This document shows positions 50,305 through 60,175 of a DNA stretch of 64,000 nucleotides, piece after piece (position 1 is the stretch's first letter; every line of letters begins with the position of its first letter). The notes below the pieces were generated by a model, which did not search any database, was not told the origin of the DNA, and worked only from the letters and a program-made list of their open reading frames with translations. Location: positions 186,001-250,000 of the forward strand of contig NZ_JABGCJ010000003.1 of NCBI RefSeq assembly GCF_019799965.1. Reading direction: 5' to 3'. The DNA is from Modestobacter italicus (GTDB lineage Bacteria > Actinomycetota > Actinomycetes > Mycobacteriales > Geodermatophilaceae). The position numbers and the translations under genes were made by a program.

Positions 50305-51219
50305 GTGCACGGCCTCACGAAGACCTTCGGCAAGGTGCGCGCGGTCGACGACCTGAGCTTCACCGTCGAGCCGGGGCAGGTGACCGGCTTCCTCGGGCCC
50401 AACGGCGCGGGCAAGACCACGACCCTGCGCATGGCCCTGGGCCTGATCACGCCCGACACCGGCACCGCGACGTTCAACGGCGTCCGGTACGCCGGGCTGC
50501 CCGCCCCGATGCGCCAGGTCGGCGCGGTCCTGGAGACCGCCTTCCACCCGGCGCGCAGCGGCCGGGACCACCTGCGGGTCTACTGCCGGGCCACCGGCCT
50601 GCCGGTCGGCCGGGCCGACGAGGTGCTCGACCAGGTCGGGCTGGGCCCGGCGGGGCGGCGCCGCGCCGGCGGCTACTCCCTCGGCATGCGCCAGCGTCTC
50701 GGGCTGGCCACGGCCCTGCTGGGCGACCCGTCCGTGCTGGTGCTCGACGAGCCGGCCAACGGGCTGGACCCCGAGGGCATCCAGTGGCTGCGCGGCTTCC
50801 TGCGCCACCTGGCCCACGACCAGGGGCGCACCGTGCTGGTCTCCAGCCACCTGCTGTCCGAGGTCGAGCAGACCGCGGACCGGGTGGTGATCGTCGGCGC
50901 CGGCAGGCTGGTGCGCCAGGGGTCGCTGGCCGAGCTGCGGGCCGGCAGCGCCGGCAGCGTGCTGGTCCGCAGCCCGCAGGTCGCCGCGCTGGCCGACCTG
51001 CTGCGCGGCGACGGGACCAGGGTCGAGCTCACCGACGGCGCCCCGGACGGGGTGACGGTCAGCGGGCTCACCACCGACGAGGTGGGCCGGCGGGCCTTCG
51101 CCGCGGGGATCGAGCTGCACGAGCTCCGGTCGCACACCAGCGGGCTCGAAGAGGTCTACTTCCGGCTCACCGCCGGCCAGGAGCAGTACGCCGCCCGCAC
51201 CGAGCAGGGAGCAGCCTGA
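50305..51219 (+). CDS. ABC-2 transporter ATP-binding protein
   Basis: A 304-residue ATPase, drawn from GTG 50305. Walker A GPNGAGKTTTL, Q-loop region, signature YSLGMRQRLGLA, Walker B VLVLDEPANGLD and His switch SSHLL are present, plus the ~80-residue C-terminal domain of drug/lipid exporters. The reading frame before the GTG encodes VEPVRVDV, a normal first beta-strand, and a strong GAGGGG site precedes ATC 50260, so the protein may begin earlier. TGATG overlap with the permease. Confidence 0.93.
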   Translation: MHGLTKTFGKVRAVDDLSFTVEPGQVTGFLGPNGAGKTTTLRMALGLITPDTGTATFNGVRYAGLPAPMRQVGAVLETAFHPARSGRDHLRVYCRATGLPVGRADEVLDQVGLGPAGRRRAGGYSLGMRQRLGLATALLGDPSVLVLDEPANGLDPEGIQWLRGFLRHLAHDQGRTVLVSSHLLSEVEQTADRVVIVGAGRLVRQGSLAELRAGSAGSVLVRSPQVAALADLLRGDGTRVELTDGAPDGVTVSGLTTDEVGRRAFAAGIELHELRSHTSGLEEVYFRLTAGQEQYAARTEQGAA

Positions 51220-51986
51220 TGGGCACCGTCCTCACCCGGCTGGTCCGTGCCGAGTGGGCGAAGCTGTTCAGCACCCGCGTCTGGATCGGGCTGCTGGTCG
51301 GCGCCTGCGTGCTCTCCGGTGCCTTCGCCGCGCTGTTCACCGCCTTCGCCGGCAACCCCGACAGCGGGCTGCCGCCGCTGGACTCCCCCGAGTACGGGCA
51401 GCTGGCCTTCTCCCTCGCCACCAACGCGACGGTGATCTCCGTCGTCCTGGGCATCATCGGGATCACCCAGGAGTACCGGCACCGGACCGCCACGCCGACG
51501 TTCCTCGCCACTCCCCAGCGCGGCCGGGTGGTGATCGCCAAGCTGCTGGCCTACGCGGTCGCGGGCATCGGGCTCGCGGTCGTCGTCTGCGCCGTCACCA
51601 CCGCGGTGGTCCTGCTCTACGGCAACGCCCGCGGCAACGCCCCCGACCTGTCCGGCGACAACCTCCGGGTGCTCGCCTTCGCCGGCCTCGCCCTGGTCAT
51701 CTACACGGTGATCGGCGTCGGGCTGGGCGCGCTGCTGAAGAACCAGGTCGGGGCCATCGTCGCCGCACTGGTCTACCTGTTCGTGGTCGAGCCGCTGCTG
51801 CGCAGCGTCCCGGCGACCGCCGGCGCCTACAAGTGGCTGCCCGGCGGCGCGCTGGAGGCGATGACGGCCACGTTCCAGGGCCCGGACCTGCTCGAGCAGT
51901 GGCAGGGCGCCCTGCTGCTGCTCGGCTACGGGCTGGCCGCCGCGTTCCTCGGCACGCTGCTGGCGGTCCGGCGGGACGTGGTCTGA
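51219..51986 (+). CDS. ABC-2 transporter permease
   Basis: A 255-residue membrane protein with six helices and ATG 51219 overlapping the ATPase stop (TGATG). It opens with RLVRAEWAKLFSTRVWIGLL, the usual pattern of ABC-2 permeases, and has the conserved GIIGITQEYRHRTATPTFLATPQR loop (core EYRHRTATPTFL). Substrate unknown; likely an export system for a drug or lipid. It ends about 160 bases before a hairpin that precedes kgd. Confidence 0.9.
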   Translation: MGTVLTRLVRAEWAKLFSTRVWIGLLVGACVLSGAFAALFTAFAGNPDSGLPPLDSPEYGQLAFSLATNATVISVVLGIIGITQEYRHRTATPTFLATPQRGRVVIAKLLAYAVAGIGLAVVVCAVTTAVVLLYGNARGNAPDLSGDNLRVLAFAGLALVIYTVIGVGLGALLKNQVGAIVAALVYLFVVEPLLRSVPATAGAYKWLPGGALEAMTATFQGPDLLEQWQGALLLLGYGLAAAFLGTLLAVRRDVV

Positions 51987-52146
51987 CGGGTCGCCCCACC
52001 GGCACGCCGGGCGCTCCGGCCGACCACTCGCCCTGGTCCCCGGCGCCCGCCCCGGTGGACCCGGCGGTACCGGATCTGCGTCGTCCCACCGAGCCGCGTG
52101 GTCTCCGGGTGACCTGCGACACGTGCGCCACCCCACCGAGCGCCGA

Positions 52147-52173
52147 CCCCACCCGACGGGTGGGGCGTAAAGT
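52147..52173 (+). promoter_or_regulatory. Hairpin and -10 box upstream of kgd
   Basis: A perfect 8-bp stem CCCCACCC/GGGTGGGG with a three-base loop (52147-52165) directly precedes TAAAGT (52168-52173), a good -10 box 48 bases before the kgd start. The stem probably ends the transporter transcript. Confidence 0.5.
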
Positions 52174-52221
52174 CGGCACCCGGTCCAACGACGTCCCTCG
52201 ACGAAGAAGGCACTCGACCCC

Positions 52222-55200
52222 GTGTCAAGCGTGAGCTCATCCCAGCCGTCCGCCTCCAACAGCAACCCGGTGGCCGGCTTCGGCACCAACGAGTGGCTGG
52301 TCGAGGAGATGTACCAGCAGTACCTCGCCGATCCACGCAGCGTGGACCAGGCCTGGCACGACTTCTTCGCCGACTACCGCCCGGGCAGCCCGGTCACCGA
52401 CGGGCAGGACCGCGACACGCCGTCCGTCCAGGCGTCCTCCGCTGCCGCGCCGTCCTCCCCTGCGCCGAGCGCGCCCACCCCGGCGTCACCCCCGGCCGCG
52501 ACCTCCTACGCCTCCCCGGCACCCGCCCGCGAGGTGACCCCGCCGGCCGGCCGGAACGACGCGCCGGCGGCGGCAGCCCCGCAGCAGCCGGCGCCCGAGC
52601 CCGCCCGGCCGAGCAGCCCAGCGGAGAAGCCCAGCGCCACCCCGCCGGCCTCCCGAGCCACCCCCGTCGACGCCCGATCGGAGGGCACCGTGGTCAACCG
52701 CGCTGCCGAGCGCGCCTCCCAGCAGCAGCCGGCCGCCCCGGCCAAGCCGACCCCCAAGCCCGGCGCCACCCGGCCGGCCGGTGAGGACGGCGGGCCCAAG
52801 CGCTCCCCGCTGCGCGGCGCCGCCGCCAGCGTCGTGAAGAACATGACCGCCTCGCTGACGGTGCCGACCGCGACCAGCGTGCGCGCCGTGCCGGCCAAGC
52901 TCCTGGTCGACAACCGGATCGTCATCAACAACCACCTGGCCCGCGCCCGCGGCGGCAAGGTGTCGTTCACCCACCTGATCGGCTATGCGCTGGTCCGCGC
53001 GCTGGACGACTTCCCGAACATGAACGCGGCGTTCGCCGAGGTCGACGGCAAGCCGACGCACGTCCAGCCCGAGCACGTCAACTTCGGCCTGGCGATCGAC
53101 CTGCCCAAGGCCGACGGCTCCCGGTCGCTGGTGGTCGCCTCCATCAAGGGCGCCGAGGAGATGGACTTCGCCGCCTTCTGGGGCGCCTACGAGGACATCA
53201 TCCGGCGCGCCCGCGGCGGCAAGCTGACGATGGACGACTTCTCCGGCACCACGATCAGCCTCACGAACCCCGGCACCATCGGCACCAACCACTCGGTGCC
53301 GCGGCTGACCACCAACCAGGGGACGATCGTCGGCGTCGGGGCGATGGACTACCCGGCCGAGTTCCAGGGGATGAGCCCCGAGGCGCTGGCCGAGATGGCC
53401 GTCTCGAAGATCATCACGCTGACCTCCACCTACGACCACCGGATCATCCAGGGCGCGGAGTCCGGCGACTTCCTGCGCCGGATGCACCAGCTCCTGCTGG
53501 GCCAGGACGGGTTCTACGACGAGGTCTTCCGCTCGCTGCGGGTGCCCTACGAGCCGGTGCGCTGGGTCCCGGACAAGCGGGTCAGCCACGAGGGCCAGAT
53601 CGACAAGAACGCCCGGGTCATCGAGGTCATCGAGGCCTACCGGCGCAACGGCCACCTGATGGCCGACACCGACCCGCTGGAGTTCAAGGTCCGCACCCAC
53701 CCCGACCTGGACATCGTCCAGCACGGGCTGACCCTGTGGGACCTGGACCGGCAGTTCCCGGTCGGCGGCTTCGCCGGCGAGCGGACGATGCTGCTCCGGG
53801 ACATCCTCGGCGTGCTGCGCAACTCGTACTGCCGCACCGTCGGCATCGAGTACATGCACATCACCGACCCCGAGGAGCGCAAGTGGCTCCAGGAGCGGAT
53901 CGAGGTCAAGCACGACCAGCCGACCCGGGACAAGCAGAAGCGGGTGCTCAACCGGCTCAACGCCGCCGAGGCGTTCGAGACCTTCCTGCAGACCAAGTAC
54001 GTCGGCCAGAAGCGGTTCAGCCTCGAGGGCGGCGAGTCGGTCATCCCGCTGCTGGACGAGGTGCTCACCTCCTCCACCGAGCACGGCCTGGACGAGGTCG
54101 CGATCGGCATGGCCCACCGCGGCCGGCTGAACGTGCTGGCCAACGTCCTGGGCAAGAGCTACTCGAAGATCTTCGGCGAGTTCGAGGGCAACATCGACCC
54201 GGGCACCGTCCAGGGCTCCGGAGACGTGAAGTACCACCTGGGCGCCGAGGGCAGCTTCGAGCACGGCGGCCGGTCCATCTCGGTCTCGCTGGCCAGCAAC
54301 CCCAGCCACCTGGAGACGGTCAACCCCGTCCTGGAGGGCATCGTCCGGGCCAAGCAGGACATGATCGACAAGGGCGAGGGCGGCTTCACCGTCCTGCCGG
54401 TGCTGCTGCACGGCGACGCGGCGTTCGCCGGCCAGGGCGTGGTGCAGGAGACGCTCAACCTCTCCCAGCTGCGCGGCTACCGCACCGGCGGCACCGTGCA
54501 CGTGGTGATCAACAACCAGGTCGGCTTCACCACCAGCCCGGCCCAGTCGCGCTCGACGCTGTACTCCACCGACGTGGCGCGGATGATCGGCGCCCCGGTC
54601 TTCCACGTGAACGGCGACGACCCGGAGGCGTGCGTCCGGGTGGCGAAGCTGGCGGTCGACTACCGGCAGGAGTTCCAGAAGGACGTCGTCATCGACCTGG
54701 TGTGCTACCGCCGCCGGGGCCACAACGAGGGCGACGACCCGTCGATGACCCAGCCGCTGATGTACGACATCATCGACCGCAAGCGCTCGGTCCGGAAGCT
54801 GTACACCGAGGCGCTGGTCGGCCGGGGCGACATCACCCTGGCCGAGGCCGAGGAGGCGCTGAAGGACTACCGCGGGCAGTTGGAGCGGGCCTTCGCCGAG
54901 ACCCACGACGCCCGCGACGCCTCGGCCCCGGAGCCGGTCATGGACCCGCGCTCGCCGCAGGAGGCGACCGTGGACACCGCGATCACCCCCGAGGTGCTCA
55001 AGACCGTCGGCGACGCGCACGTCTCGCTGCCCACCGACTTCACCGTGCACCCCAAGCTGCAGCGGATGCTGGAGCGGCGGGCCGCGATGGCCAGCGAGGG
55101 CGGCATCGACTGGGCGATGGGCGAGCTGCTGGCCTTCGGCTCGCTGCTCATGCAGGGCGTCCCGGTGCGGCTGGCCGGCCAGGACTCCCGCCGCGGCACC

Positions 55201-56145
55201 TTCGTCCAGCGGCACTCGGTGCTCATCGACCGGGACACCGCGGCGGAGTACACGCCGCTGCTGAACCTGACCGAGGACCAGGCGAAGTTCTTCGTCTACG
55301 ACTCCCTGCTGAGCGAGTACGCCGCGCTCGGCTTCGAGTACGGCTACTCGGTGGCCAACCCCAAGGCCCTGGTGCTCTGGGAGGCCCAGTTCGGCGACTT
55401 CGTCGACGGCGCGCAGATGGTCATCGACGAGTTCATCAGCTCCGGTGAGGCCAAGTGGGGTCAGCGCTCCGGCGTCGTCCTGCTGCTGCCGCACGGCCTG
55501 GAGGGCCAGGGCCCGGACCACTCCAGTGGCCGGATCGAACGGTTCCTGCAGCTGTCGGCCGAGAACAACATGACGGTGGCCAACTGCTCCACCCCGGCGA
55601 ACTACTTCCACCTGCTCCGCCGGCAGGCGCTCTCGGAGGTGCACCGCCCGCTGGTGGTGTTCACCCCCAAGTCGCTGCTGCGCGCCAAGGTCGCGGTCAG
55701 CCCGGTCGAGGACTTCACCGAGCAGCGGTTCCGCCCGGTGCTGCCCGACCCGGGTGTCGGCGGCCGGCAGCTGGACGGCCAGGCCGTCCGCCGGGTGCTG
55801 CTGTGCAGCGGCAAGGTCAGCTACGAGCTGCTCGCCCAGCGGGAGTCCCAGGGCAACACCGACACCGCGGTGCTCCGCGTCGAGCAGCTCTACCCGCTGC
55901 CGGCCGAGGAGATCGCCGAGGCGCTGGCCGCGTACCCGAACGCGACCGACGTCGTGTGGGTGCAGGAGGAGCCGGCGAACATGGGTGCCTGGCAGTTCAT
56001 GGCCTGCAACCTCCCCGAGCAGCTGCCCACCGGGCGCACCCTGCGCCGGGTCTCCCGCAAGGCGTCGGCCAGCCCGGCCGTGGGCTCGGCGAAGGTGCAC
56101 GAGGTCGAGCAGCGGCAGCTGGTCGCCCAGGCCTTCGCCGACTGA
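52222..56145 (+). CDS. kgd: Multifunctional 2-oxoglutarate decarboxylase/dehydrogenase E1-E2 component
   Basis: A 1307-residue enzyme linking succinyl transfer and 2-oxoglutarate decarboxylation in the TCA cycle. Residues ~23-50 are the E1o N-terminal module ([16 protein letters not shown]). A Pro/Ala-rich linker to ~210 is followed by an E2-type catalytic domain (~213-450; [13 protein letters not shown]) and the thiamine-diphosphate E1 region ([41 protein letters not shown]). Partners are the DlaT and Lpd subunits; in mycobacteria the GarA protein regulates it. GTG 52222 or 52231 begins the protein. Confidence 0.97.
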   Translation: MSSVSSSQPSASNSNPVAGFGTNEWLVEEMYQQYLADPRSVDQAWHDFFADYRPGSPVTDGQDRDTPSVQASSAAAPSSPAPSAPTPASPPAATSYASPAPAREVTPPAGRNDAPAAAAPQQPAPEPARPSSPAEKPSATPPASRATPVDARSEGTVVNRAAERASQQQPAAPAKPTPKPGATRPAGEDGGPKRSPLRGAAASVVKNMTASLTVPTATSVRAVPAKLLVDNRIVINNHLARARGGKVSFTHLIGYALVRALDDFPNMNAAFAEVDGKPTHVQPEHVNFGLAIDLPKADGSRSLVVASIKGAEEMDFAAFWGAYEDIIRRARGGKLTMDDFSGTTISLTNPGTIGTNHSVPRLTTNQGTIVGVGAMDYPAEFQGMSPEALAEMAVSKIITLTSTYDHRIIQGAESGDFLRRMHQLLLGQDGFYDEVFRSLRVPYEPVRWVPDKRVSHEGQIDKNARVIEVIEAYRRNGHLMADTDPLEFKVRTHPDLDIVQHGLTLWDLDRQFPVGGFAGERTMLLRDILGVLRNSYCRTVGIEYMHITDPEERKWLQERIEVKHDQPTRDKQKRVLNRLNAAEAFETFLQTKYVGQKRFSLEGGESVIPLLDEVLTSSTEHGLDEVAIGMAHRGRLNVLANVLGKSYSKIFGEFEGNIDPGTVQGSGDVKYHLGAEGSFEHGGRSISVSLASNPSHLETVNPVLEGIVRAKQDMIDKGEGGFTVLPVLLHGDAAFAGQGVVQETLNLSQLRGYRTGGTVHVVINNQVGFTTSPAQSRSTLYSTDVARMIGAPVFHVNGDDPEACVRVAKLAVDYRQEFQKDVVIDLVCYRRRGHNEGDDPSMTQPLMYDIIDRKRSVRKLYTEALVGRGDITLAEAEEALKDYRGQLERAFAETHDARDASAPEPVMDPRSPQEATVDTAITPEVLKTVGDAHVSLPTDFTVHPKLQRMLERRAAMASEGGIDWAMGELLAFGSLLMQGVPVRLAGQDSRRGTFVQRHSVLIDRDTAAEYTPLLNLTEDQAKFFVYDSLLSEYAALGFEYGYSVANPKALVLWEAQFGDFVDGAQMVIDEFISSGEAKWGQRSGVVLLLPHGLEGQGPDHSSGRIERFLQLSAENNMTVANCSTPANYFHLLRRQALSEVHRPLVVFTPKSLLRAKVAVSPVEDFTEQRFRPVLPDPGVGGRQLDGQAVRRVLLCSGKVSYELLAQRESQGNTDTAVLRVEQLYPLPAEEIAEALAAYPNATDVVWVQEEPANMGAWQFMACNLPEQLPTGRTLRRVSRKASASPAVGSAKVHEVEQRQLVAQAFAD

Positions 56146-56168
56146 GGCAGCTGAGCAGGACACCGACG

Positions 56169-56354
56169 ATGTACTTCACCGATCGCGGCCTCGAGGAGCT
56201 GGCCGGCCGGCGGGGCGAGGAAGAGGTCACCCTCGCCTGGCTGGCCGACCAGCTGCAGGCCTTCGTCGACCAGCACCCCGACTTCGAGGTGCCGATCGAA
56301 CGGCTGGCCACCTGGCTGGCCCGGGGCGGGACGGACGACGACCTGGACGACTGA
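56169..56354 (+). CDS. DUF6104 small protein following kgd
   Basis: A 61-residue acidic protein, ATG 56169 (MYFTDRGLEELAGR). It has a helical core with VTLAWLADQLQAFVDQHPDFEVPIERLATWLA and an Asp-rich end. The family is found directly downstream of kgd in actinobacteria, 23 bases here. It may fine-tune the Kgd complex; no function is known. Confidence 0.85.
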   Translation: MYFTDRGLEELAGRRGEEEVTLAWLADQLQAFVDQHPDFEVPIERLATWLARGGTDDDLDD

Positions 56355-56359
56355 GGGAG

Positions 56360-56413
56360 GACCACCCTCCCCCGGCGCACCTCGCACGCTCGACGTGGGC
56401 CGGGAGGGTGGTC
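56360..56413 (+). terminator. Terminator after kgd-DUF6104
   Basis: Stem GACCACCCTCCC...GGC / GCC...GGGAGGGTGGTC (two-base bulge) with a ~20-base loop containing CCTCGCACGCTCG, the sequence shared with two other hairpins in the window. Confidence 0.75.
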
Positions 56414-56477
56414 GTTCCAGCCAGTACACCTAGCGCGCCTGCTGGGCAGCTGCCCACGGTGGCGGCACGCTGGGTGG

Positions 56478-57182
56478 GTGCTCGGTCACTCACACGCCCT
56501 CTCCGGCTTGGCCGTCGGCGCCGCGACCCTGCCCTGGGCGCCGGTGGACGGCACGGTGGCCCAGGTCGCCTGGGTCTCCGCGGTCGGCGGGTTCGCGATG
56601 CTGCCCGACCTGGACCAGCAGGGCTCGACCATCTCCCGCATGTGGGGGCCGCTGACCGACGCCCCGTCGGGGGTGGTCAACGCGATCGCGCGCGGCCACC
56701 GCTGGGGCACCCACGACGCCGTCCTGGCGCCGGCGGTGTTCGGGCTGATCGCCCACGCGGCGGCCTGGCAACACTGGTCCAGCCTGTTGTTGCTGGCGCT
56801 GGCCATCGGCCTGGCGCTGCGGGCCCTCCACTTCGTCATCCCCGGCCGGGCCGAGAACACCGTGATCGGCAACCTGCTGCTCTCCTGGGGCGGCGCCTGG
56901 CTGTTGCTCGAGCACAGCCCCAGCCCCGGCTGGCTCCCGCTGGCCGTCGCGGCCGGCGTGCTGGCCCACATCGCCGGTGACTGGCTCACCCGGGAGGGCG
57001 TGCCGGTGCCGGTCTTCTGGCTGGTCCGCCGCAGCCGGCTGGCGCCGGTGCACCTGCGCACCGGTGCGGTCGTGGAGAAGGCGGTGCTCGTCCCGCTGTT
57101 CGCCGTGGCGACGGTGGTGCTGCTCTACCGCAACACCGACGCCCGGGACCTGGTCGACCCTCTGCTCGCCCAGCTGGGCTGA
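56478..57182 (+). CDS. DUF457 (YdjM-type) membrane-bound metal-dependent hydrolase
   Basis: A 234-residue inner-membrane protein, GTG 56478. His-rich N-terminus LGHSHALSGLAVGA and the motif PDLDQQGSTISR are the family's putative metal ligands, with further His in RGHRWGTHDAV and GDWLTREGVPV. About six hydrophobic segments. YdjM of E. coli is controlled by LexA; whether that applies here is unknown. Confidence 0.87.
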   Translation: MLGHSHALSGLAVGAATLPWAPVDGTVAQVAWVSAVGGFAMLPDLDQQGSTISRMWGPLTDAPSGVVNAIARGHRWGTHDAVLAPAVFGLIAHAAAWQHWSSLLLLALAIGLALRALHFVIPGRAENTVIGNLLLSWGGAWLLLEHSPSPGWLPLAVAAGVLAHIAGDWLTREGVPVPVFWLVRRSRLAPVHLRTGAVVEKAVLVPLFAVATVVLLYRNTDARDLVDPLLAQLG

Positions 57183-57207
57183 CTCTCCGGGGGCACCGAC
57201 GGCCGGC

Positions 57208-57591
57208 TCAGGGAGCCGTCGGAGGTGGCGGGGGCAGCCGCCCCGGACGCGGGCGCAGCCGGGCCACCACCCGGCCCAGCACCACCGCCGGCCCGAACGC
57301 CCGTGAGTCGTCGGTCACCAGCGGGTTGTCGCCCTCCACCCAGTGCCCTCCGGGAGTCGGGTGCCGCACCCGTTTGACCACCAGCAGCTCCGGCCGGGAC
57401 GGGAAGCGCGCGAGCACCACGTCGCCGGGGCGCACCGCCGCCCCGGGCCGCAGCCGGCGGACGAGCAGCCGGTCACCGTGCCGCACCGTGGGCGACATCG
57501 AGGGCCCGCTGACCCGGGCCAGCACCCAGCGGGTCGCCAGCCCGGGGACGTCGTCCGGGCCGCGACTGCTCGACGTGTTCGCGCTGATCAC
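57208..57591 (-). CDS. sodX: Nickel-type superoxide dismutase maturation protease
   Basis: A small S26 signal-peptidase-like enzyme that trims the SodN propeptide so that His1 and Cys2 can bind nickel. The Ser-Lys dyad is in VSGPSMSPT (Ser) and LLVVKRV (Lys). GTG 57591 gives 127 residues; GTG 57525 gives 105 and would begin at the conserved core. Divergent from sodN with about 50 bases between, so the pair shares a regulatory region. Confidence 0.9.
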   Translation of the reverse strand: MISANTSSSRGPDDVPGLATRWVLARVSGPSMSPTVRHGDRLLVRRLRPGAAVRPGDVVLARFPSRPELLVVKRVRHPTPGGHWVEGDNPLVTDDSRAFGPAVVLGRVVARLRPRPGRLPPPPPTAP

Positions 57592-57597
57592 CGCGGG

Positions 57598-57603
57598 TAG
57601 GGT
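57598..57603 (+). promoter_or_regulatory. Candidate sodN -10 box
   Basis: TAGGGT lies 38 bases before the sodN ATG. No convincing -35 is seen 17-18 bases upstream. In Streptomyces sodN is nickel-induced and other SODs are repressed by Nur; no Nur-like dyad was recognised here. Confidence 0.35.
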
Positions 57604-57641
57604 CGCAGAAGATCCATCCCCACGAACCCGGAGGCACCCCC

Positions 57642-58046
57642 ATGCGTCTGTTCCGCATGTTCTCCGCCGTGGAGGCCACCGCACACTGCGACCTCCCCTG
57701 CGGCGTCTACGACCCGGCCCAGGCCCGCATCGAGGCCGAGTCGGTGAAGGCCATCCAGGAGAAGTACCAGAGCAACGAGGACCCGGTCTACCGGACCCGG
57801 GCGATCATGATCAAGGAGCAGCGGGCCGACCTGGTCAAGCACCACCTGTGGGTGCTGTGGACCGACTACTTCAAGCCCCCGCACTTCGAGAAGTACCCGC
57901 AGCTGCACGAGCTGTTCAACAAGGCGACCAAGCAGGCCGGCGCCGCCGGCGGCAAGGGCAGCATGGACCCGGCCGAGGGTCAGAAGCTGCTCGACTACAT
58001 CGCCGAGATCGACAAGATCTTCTGGGAGACCAAGGCCGCTGCCTGA
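57642..58046 (+). CDS. sodN: Nickel superoxide dismutase precursor
   Basis: A 134-residue precursor, ATG 57642 behind GGAGG. A 14-residue propeptide (MRLFRMFSAVEATA) is cut off to expose the nickel hook HCDLPCGVYD, with ligands His1, Cys2 and Cys6. The helical body (ARIEAESVKAIQEKYQ, KEYPQ-like core HFEKYPQLHELF) matches the hexameric four-helix enzyme. It detoxifies superoxide in the cytoplasm. Its protease gene sodX is directly divergent. Confidence 0.97.
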   Translation: MRLFRMFSAVEATAHCDLPCGVYDPAQARIEAESVKAIQEKYQSNEDPVYRTRAIMIKEQRADLVKHHLWVLWTDYFKPPHFEKYPQLHELFNKATKQAGAAGGKGSMDPAEGQKLLDYIAEIDKIFWETKAAA

Positions 58047-58096
58047 CGAAGGCCCGCTGTTTCCCCACCGCACGCGCGGGGGAACACCGTGGCCGG

Positions 58097-58130
58097 ACTG
58101 CCGGGTCGCCCTCCGGGGTGGCCCGGCAGT
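58097..58130 (+). terminator. Terminator after sodN
   Basis: Perfect 9-bp arms ACTGCCGGG (58097-58105) and CCCGGCAGT (58122-58130). A second, weaker stem at 58058-58086 precedes it. Confidence 0.7.
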
Positions 58131-58189
58131 GTCGTCTCTGTCGCCGGGTCCAGGTGGCAGGAGTCCACCGAGACCCTGGAGATCCACGC

Positions 58190-59422
58190 GTGAGCCCCCG
58201 ATTCGACCTGCGTGCGCTGCTCGAGCGCGTGGAGGCAGCAGCCCCGGTCGACGCCGTAGCCGCGGTCGCGGACTCCCTCGCCGAGCTCACCGGGGCGACC
58301 GAGGTCTCCTTCCTGATCGCCGACTTCAGCGGGCACGCGCTGGTCCGGCTGAGCACCTCGACGCGCACGCCGGACGGCCCCCGGGTGCGTGGAGCGGAGT
58401 CGGCAGAGACGCTCCCGCTGGAGGGCACCGAGCACGCCGAGGTGCTGCGCACCCAGCGGGCCGCCGTCTCGGTGACCGAGCACGGCGTGCGGATGATCGT
58501 CCCGGTCACCGACCGCGGCGACGCGATGGGCGTGCTGGAGCTGCTGCTGCCCGAGCATCCCGACGCGCAGGTGCAGGCCGACGTCCGCGCCGCCGGGCAC
58601 GCACTGGCCTACGTGGTCATCGCCAACCGCCGGCACACCGACCTGTTCGAGTGGGGCCAGCGGACGACGCCGTTCTCCCTCGCCGCGGAGATCCAGCGCC
58701 GGCTGCTGCCGCCGGCGTTCACCTGCGAGGCCGGCCAGTTCACGCTGGCCGGGTGGCTGGAGCCGACCGCCACCGTCGGTGGGGACACATTCGACTACGC
58801 CCTGGACCGCAGCTCGCTGCAGCTGTCGATCACCGACGCCGTCGGCCACGAGGTCGGAGCGGCCCTGCTGGCCACCCTGCTGGTCGGCAGCCTGCGCAAC
58901 GAGCGCCGTCGTGGGCTCGACCTGGCCGGGCAGGCCCGCACCGCCAACGACGCCCTGGCCGCCCACGCCGCCCCCGGCCAGTTCGTCACCGGTCAGCTGC
59001 TGCGGGTCGACCTGGACGCCGAACGTGCGCAGGTCGTCAACGCCGGCCACCCCCTCCCGTTGCGGCTGCGCGACGGCGTGGTCGAGGAGGTCGAGCTCGC
59101 CGTCGACCTGCCCTTCGGCGTGGAGCAGGGCACGGAGTTCCGGTTGCAGGAGTTCCCGATGCGTCCCGGCGACCGCTTCGTCTTCGTCACCGACGGCATG
59201 CAGGAGCGCAACGCCGCCGTACTGGACGTCGCGGCGGCCCTGGCCGGCACGGCCGCCCTGCACCCGCGGGAGGTCGTGCACGCCCTCGGCGCCGCGGTCA
59301 TGCGGGCGACCGGGGGCGAGCTGCGGGACGACGCGACGGTGGTGTGCCTGGACTGGTACGGCGGGCCGCAGCGCCGGCGGGACAGCGACGGCGGAGCCAG
59401 CGGGCACCTCGCGTCGAGCTGA
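58190..59422 (+). CDS. PP2C-type (SpoIIE/RsbU) serine phosphatase with GAF-like domain
   Basis: A 410-residue protein, GTG 58190 behind GGAG. Residues ~20-140 are a GAF-like sensor (LTGATEVSFLIADFSG). Residues ~170-400 are a SpoIIE phosphatase: RRLLPP linker, metal Asp in VGGDTFDYALD, SITDAVGHEVGAAL, FVTDGMQERN and RDDATVVCL. Such proteins dephosphorylate anti-anti-sigma factors and activate stress sigma factors; no partner genes are in the window. Confidence 0.9.
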   Translation: MSPRFDLRALLERVEAAAPVDAVAAVADSLAELTGATEVSFLIADFSGHALVRLSTSTRTPDGPRVRGAESAETLPLEGTEHAEVLRTQRAAVSVTEHGVRMIVPVTDRGDAMGVLELLLPEHPDAQVQADVRAAGHALAYVVIANRRHTDLFEWGQRTTPFSLAAEIQRRLLPPAFTCEAGQFTLAGWLEPTATVGGDTFDYALDRSSLQLSITDAVGHEVGAALLATLLVGSLRNERRRGLDLAGQARTANDALAAHAAPGQFVTGQLLRVDLDAERAQVVNAGHPLPLRLRDGVVEEVELAVDLPFGVEQGTEFRLQEFPMRPGDRFVFVTDGMQERNAAVLDVAAALAGTAALHPREVVHALGAAVMRATGGELRDDATVVCLDWYGGPQRRRDSDGGASGHLASS

Positions 59423-59498
59423 CCGCCGCCGCCCGCACCGGGCCGACCACCGGCTCCGACAGGGCCGGGCGGCCGCCTCCCGGTAACCTCGGTCTGCG

Positions 59499-60164
59499 AT
59501 GCGCATCGACCGGGCCGGCTGGCCCTTCCTCGCCGTTCCGCTGGGCCTGTCAGCGGCGTTCTCCGCCATGGGCCGGGCCACCGGTCGGCGGGCGGCTCGT
59601 CTCGCGGCGTGGCCGTTCCTGGCCCTGTCCGCGTACATGGCGGTGTTCTTCCGCGACCCGCAGCGACGGTGCGACGAGGTGCCCCCGGCCGACGGGGACG
59701 TGGTCTCCCCGGCCGACGGCGTGGTGATGGTGGCCGGCGAGCCGCAGCCGGGGGTCGCCCCGGAGGGGAACTGGCAGCAGGTGAGCGTCTTCCTCTCCGT
59801 CGTCGACGTGCACGTCAACCGCGCCCCGTACCGGGGCGAGATCACCTCCTCCACGTACACGCCGGGCAGCTTCCTGGCCGCGTACCGGGCGGAGAGCGCG
59901 CACCGCAACGAGCGCAGCGAGCTGTGGGTCCGCGACGGCGACCGCACGGTGGTGTTCCGCCAGATCGTCGGGGTGCTCGCCCGGCGGATCGTGACCCGGG
60001 TGGTGCCCGGTGACCGGGTCGCCACCGGCCAGCGGATCGGCCTGATGAAGTTCGGCTCCCGGATGGACGTCTTCGTGCCGCCGGAGTGCACGGTCCTGGT
60101 CAGCAAGGGGCAGCGGGTGCGGGGCGGCGAGACCGTCATCGCCCGCTGGCCCGGGTCCAGCTGA
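59499..60164 (+). CDS. psd: Phosphatidylserine decarboxylase proenzyme
   Basis: A 221-residue protein, ATG 59499. The short class that self-cleaves within GS of LMKFGSRMDVFVP to form a pyruvoyl cofactor. N-terminal membrane anchor segments and VNRAPYRGEITSS, HRNERSEL are typical. It makes phosphatidylethanolamine. TAACCT nine bases before the ATG may be its -10. Followed by pssA 11 bases downstream. Confidence 0.93.
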   Translation: MRIDRAGWPFLAVPLGLSAAFSAMGRATGRRAARLAAWPFLALSAYMAVFFRDPQRRCDEVPPADGDVVSPADGVVMVAGEPQPGVAPEGNWQQVSVFLSVVDVHVNRAPYRGEITSSTYTPGSFLAAYRAESAHRNERSELWVRDGDRTVVFRQIVGVLARRIVTRVVPGDRVATGQRIGLMKFGSRMDVFVPPECTVLVSKGQRVRGGETVIARWPGSS

Positions 60165-60175
60165 GGAGCGGGCAG

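Noticed and set aside
49887-51218. Long frame upstream of and in phase with the ABC-2 permease
   Set aside because: It overlaps the ATPase gene in another frame; the permease clearly starts at ATG 51219 with its first helix.
52486-56163. A 1200-codon frame antisense to kgd
   Set aside because: It mirrors the kgd codons and has no recognisable motif or ribosome site.
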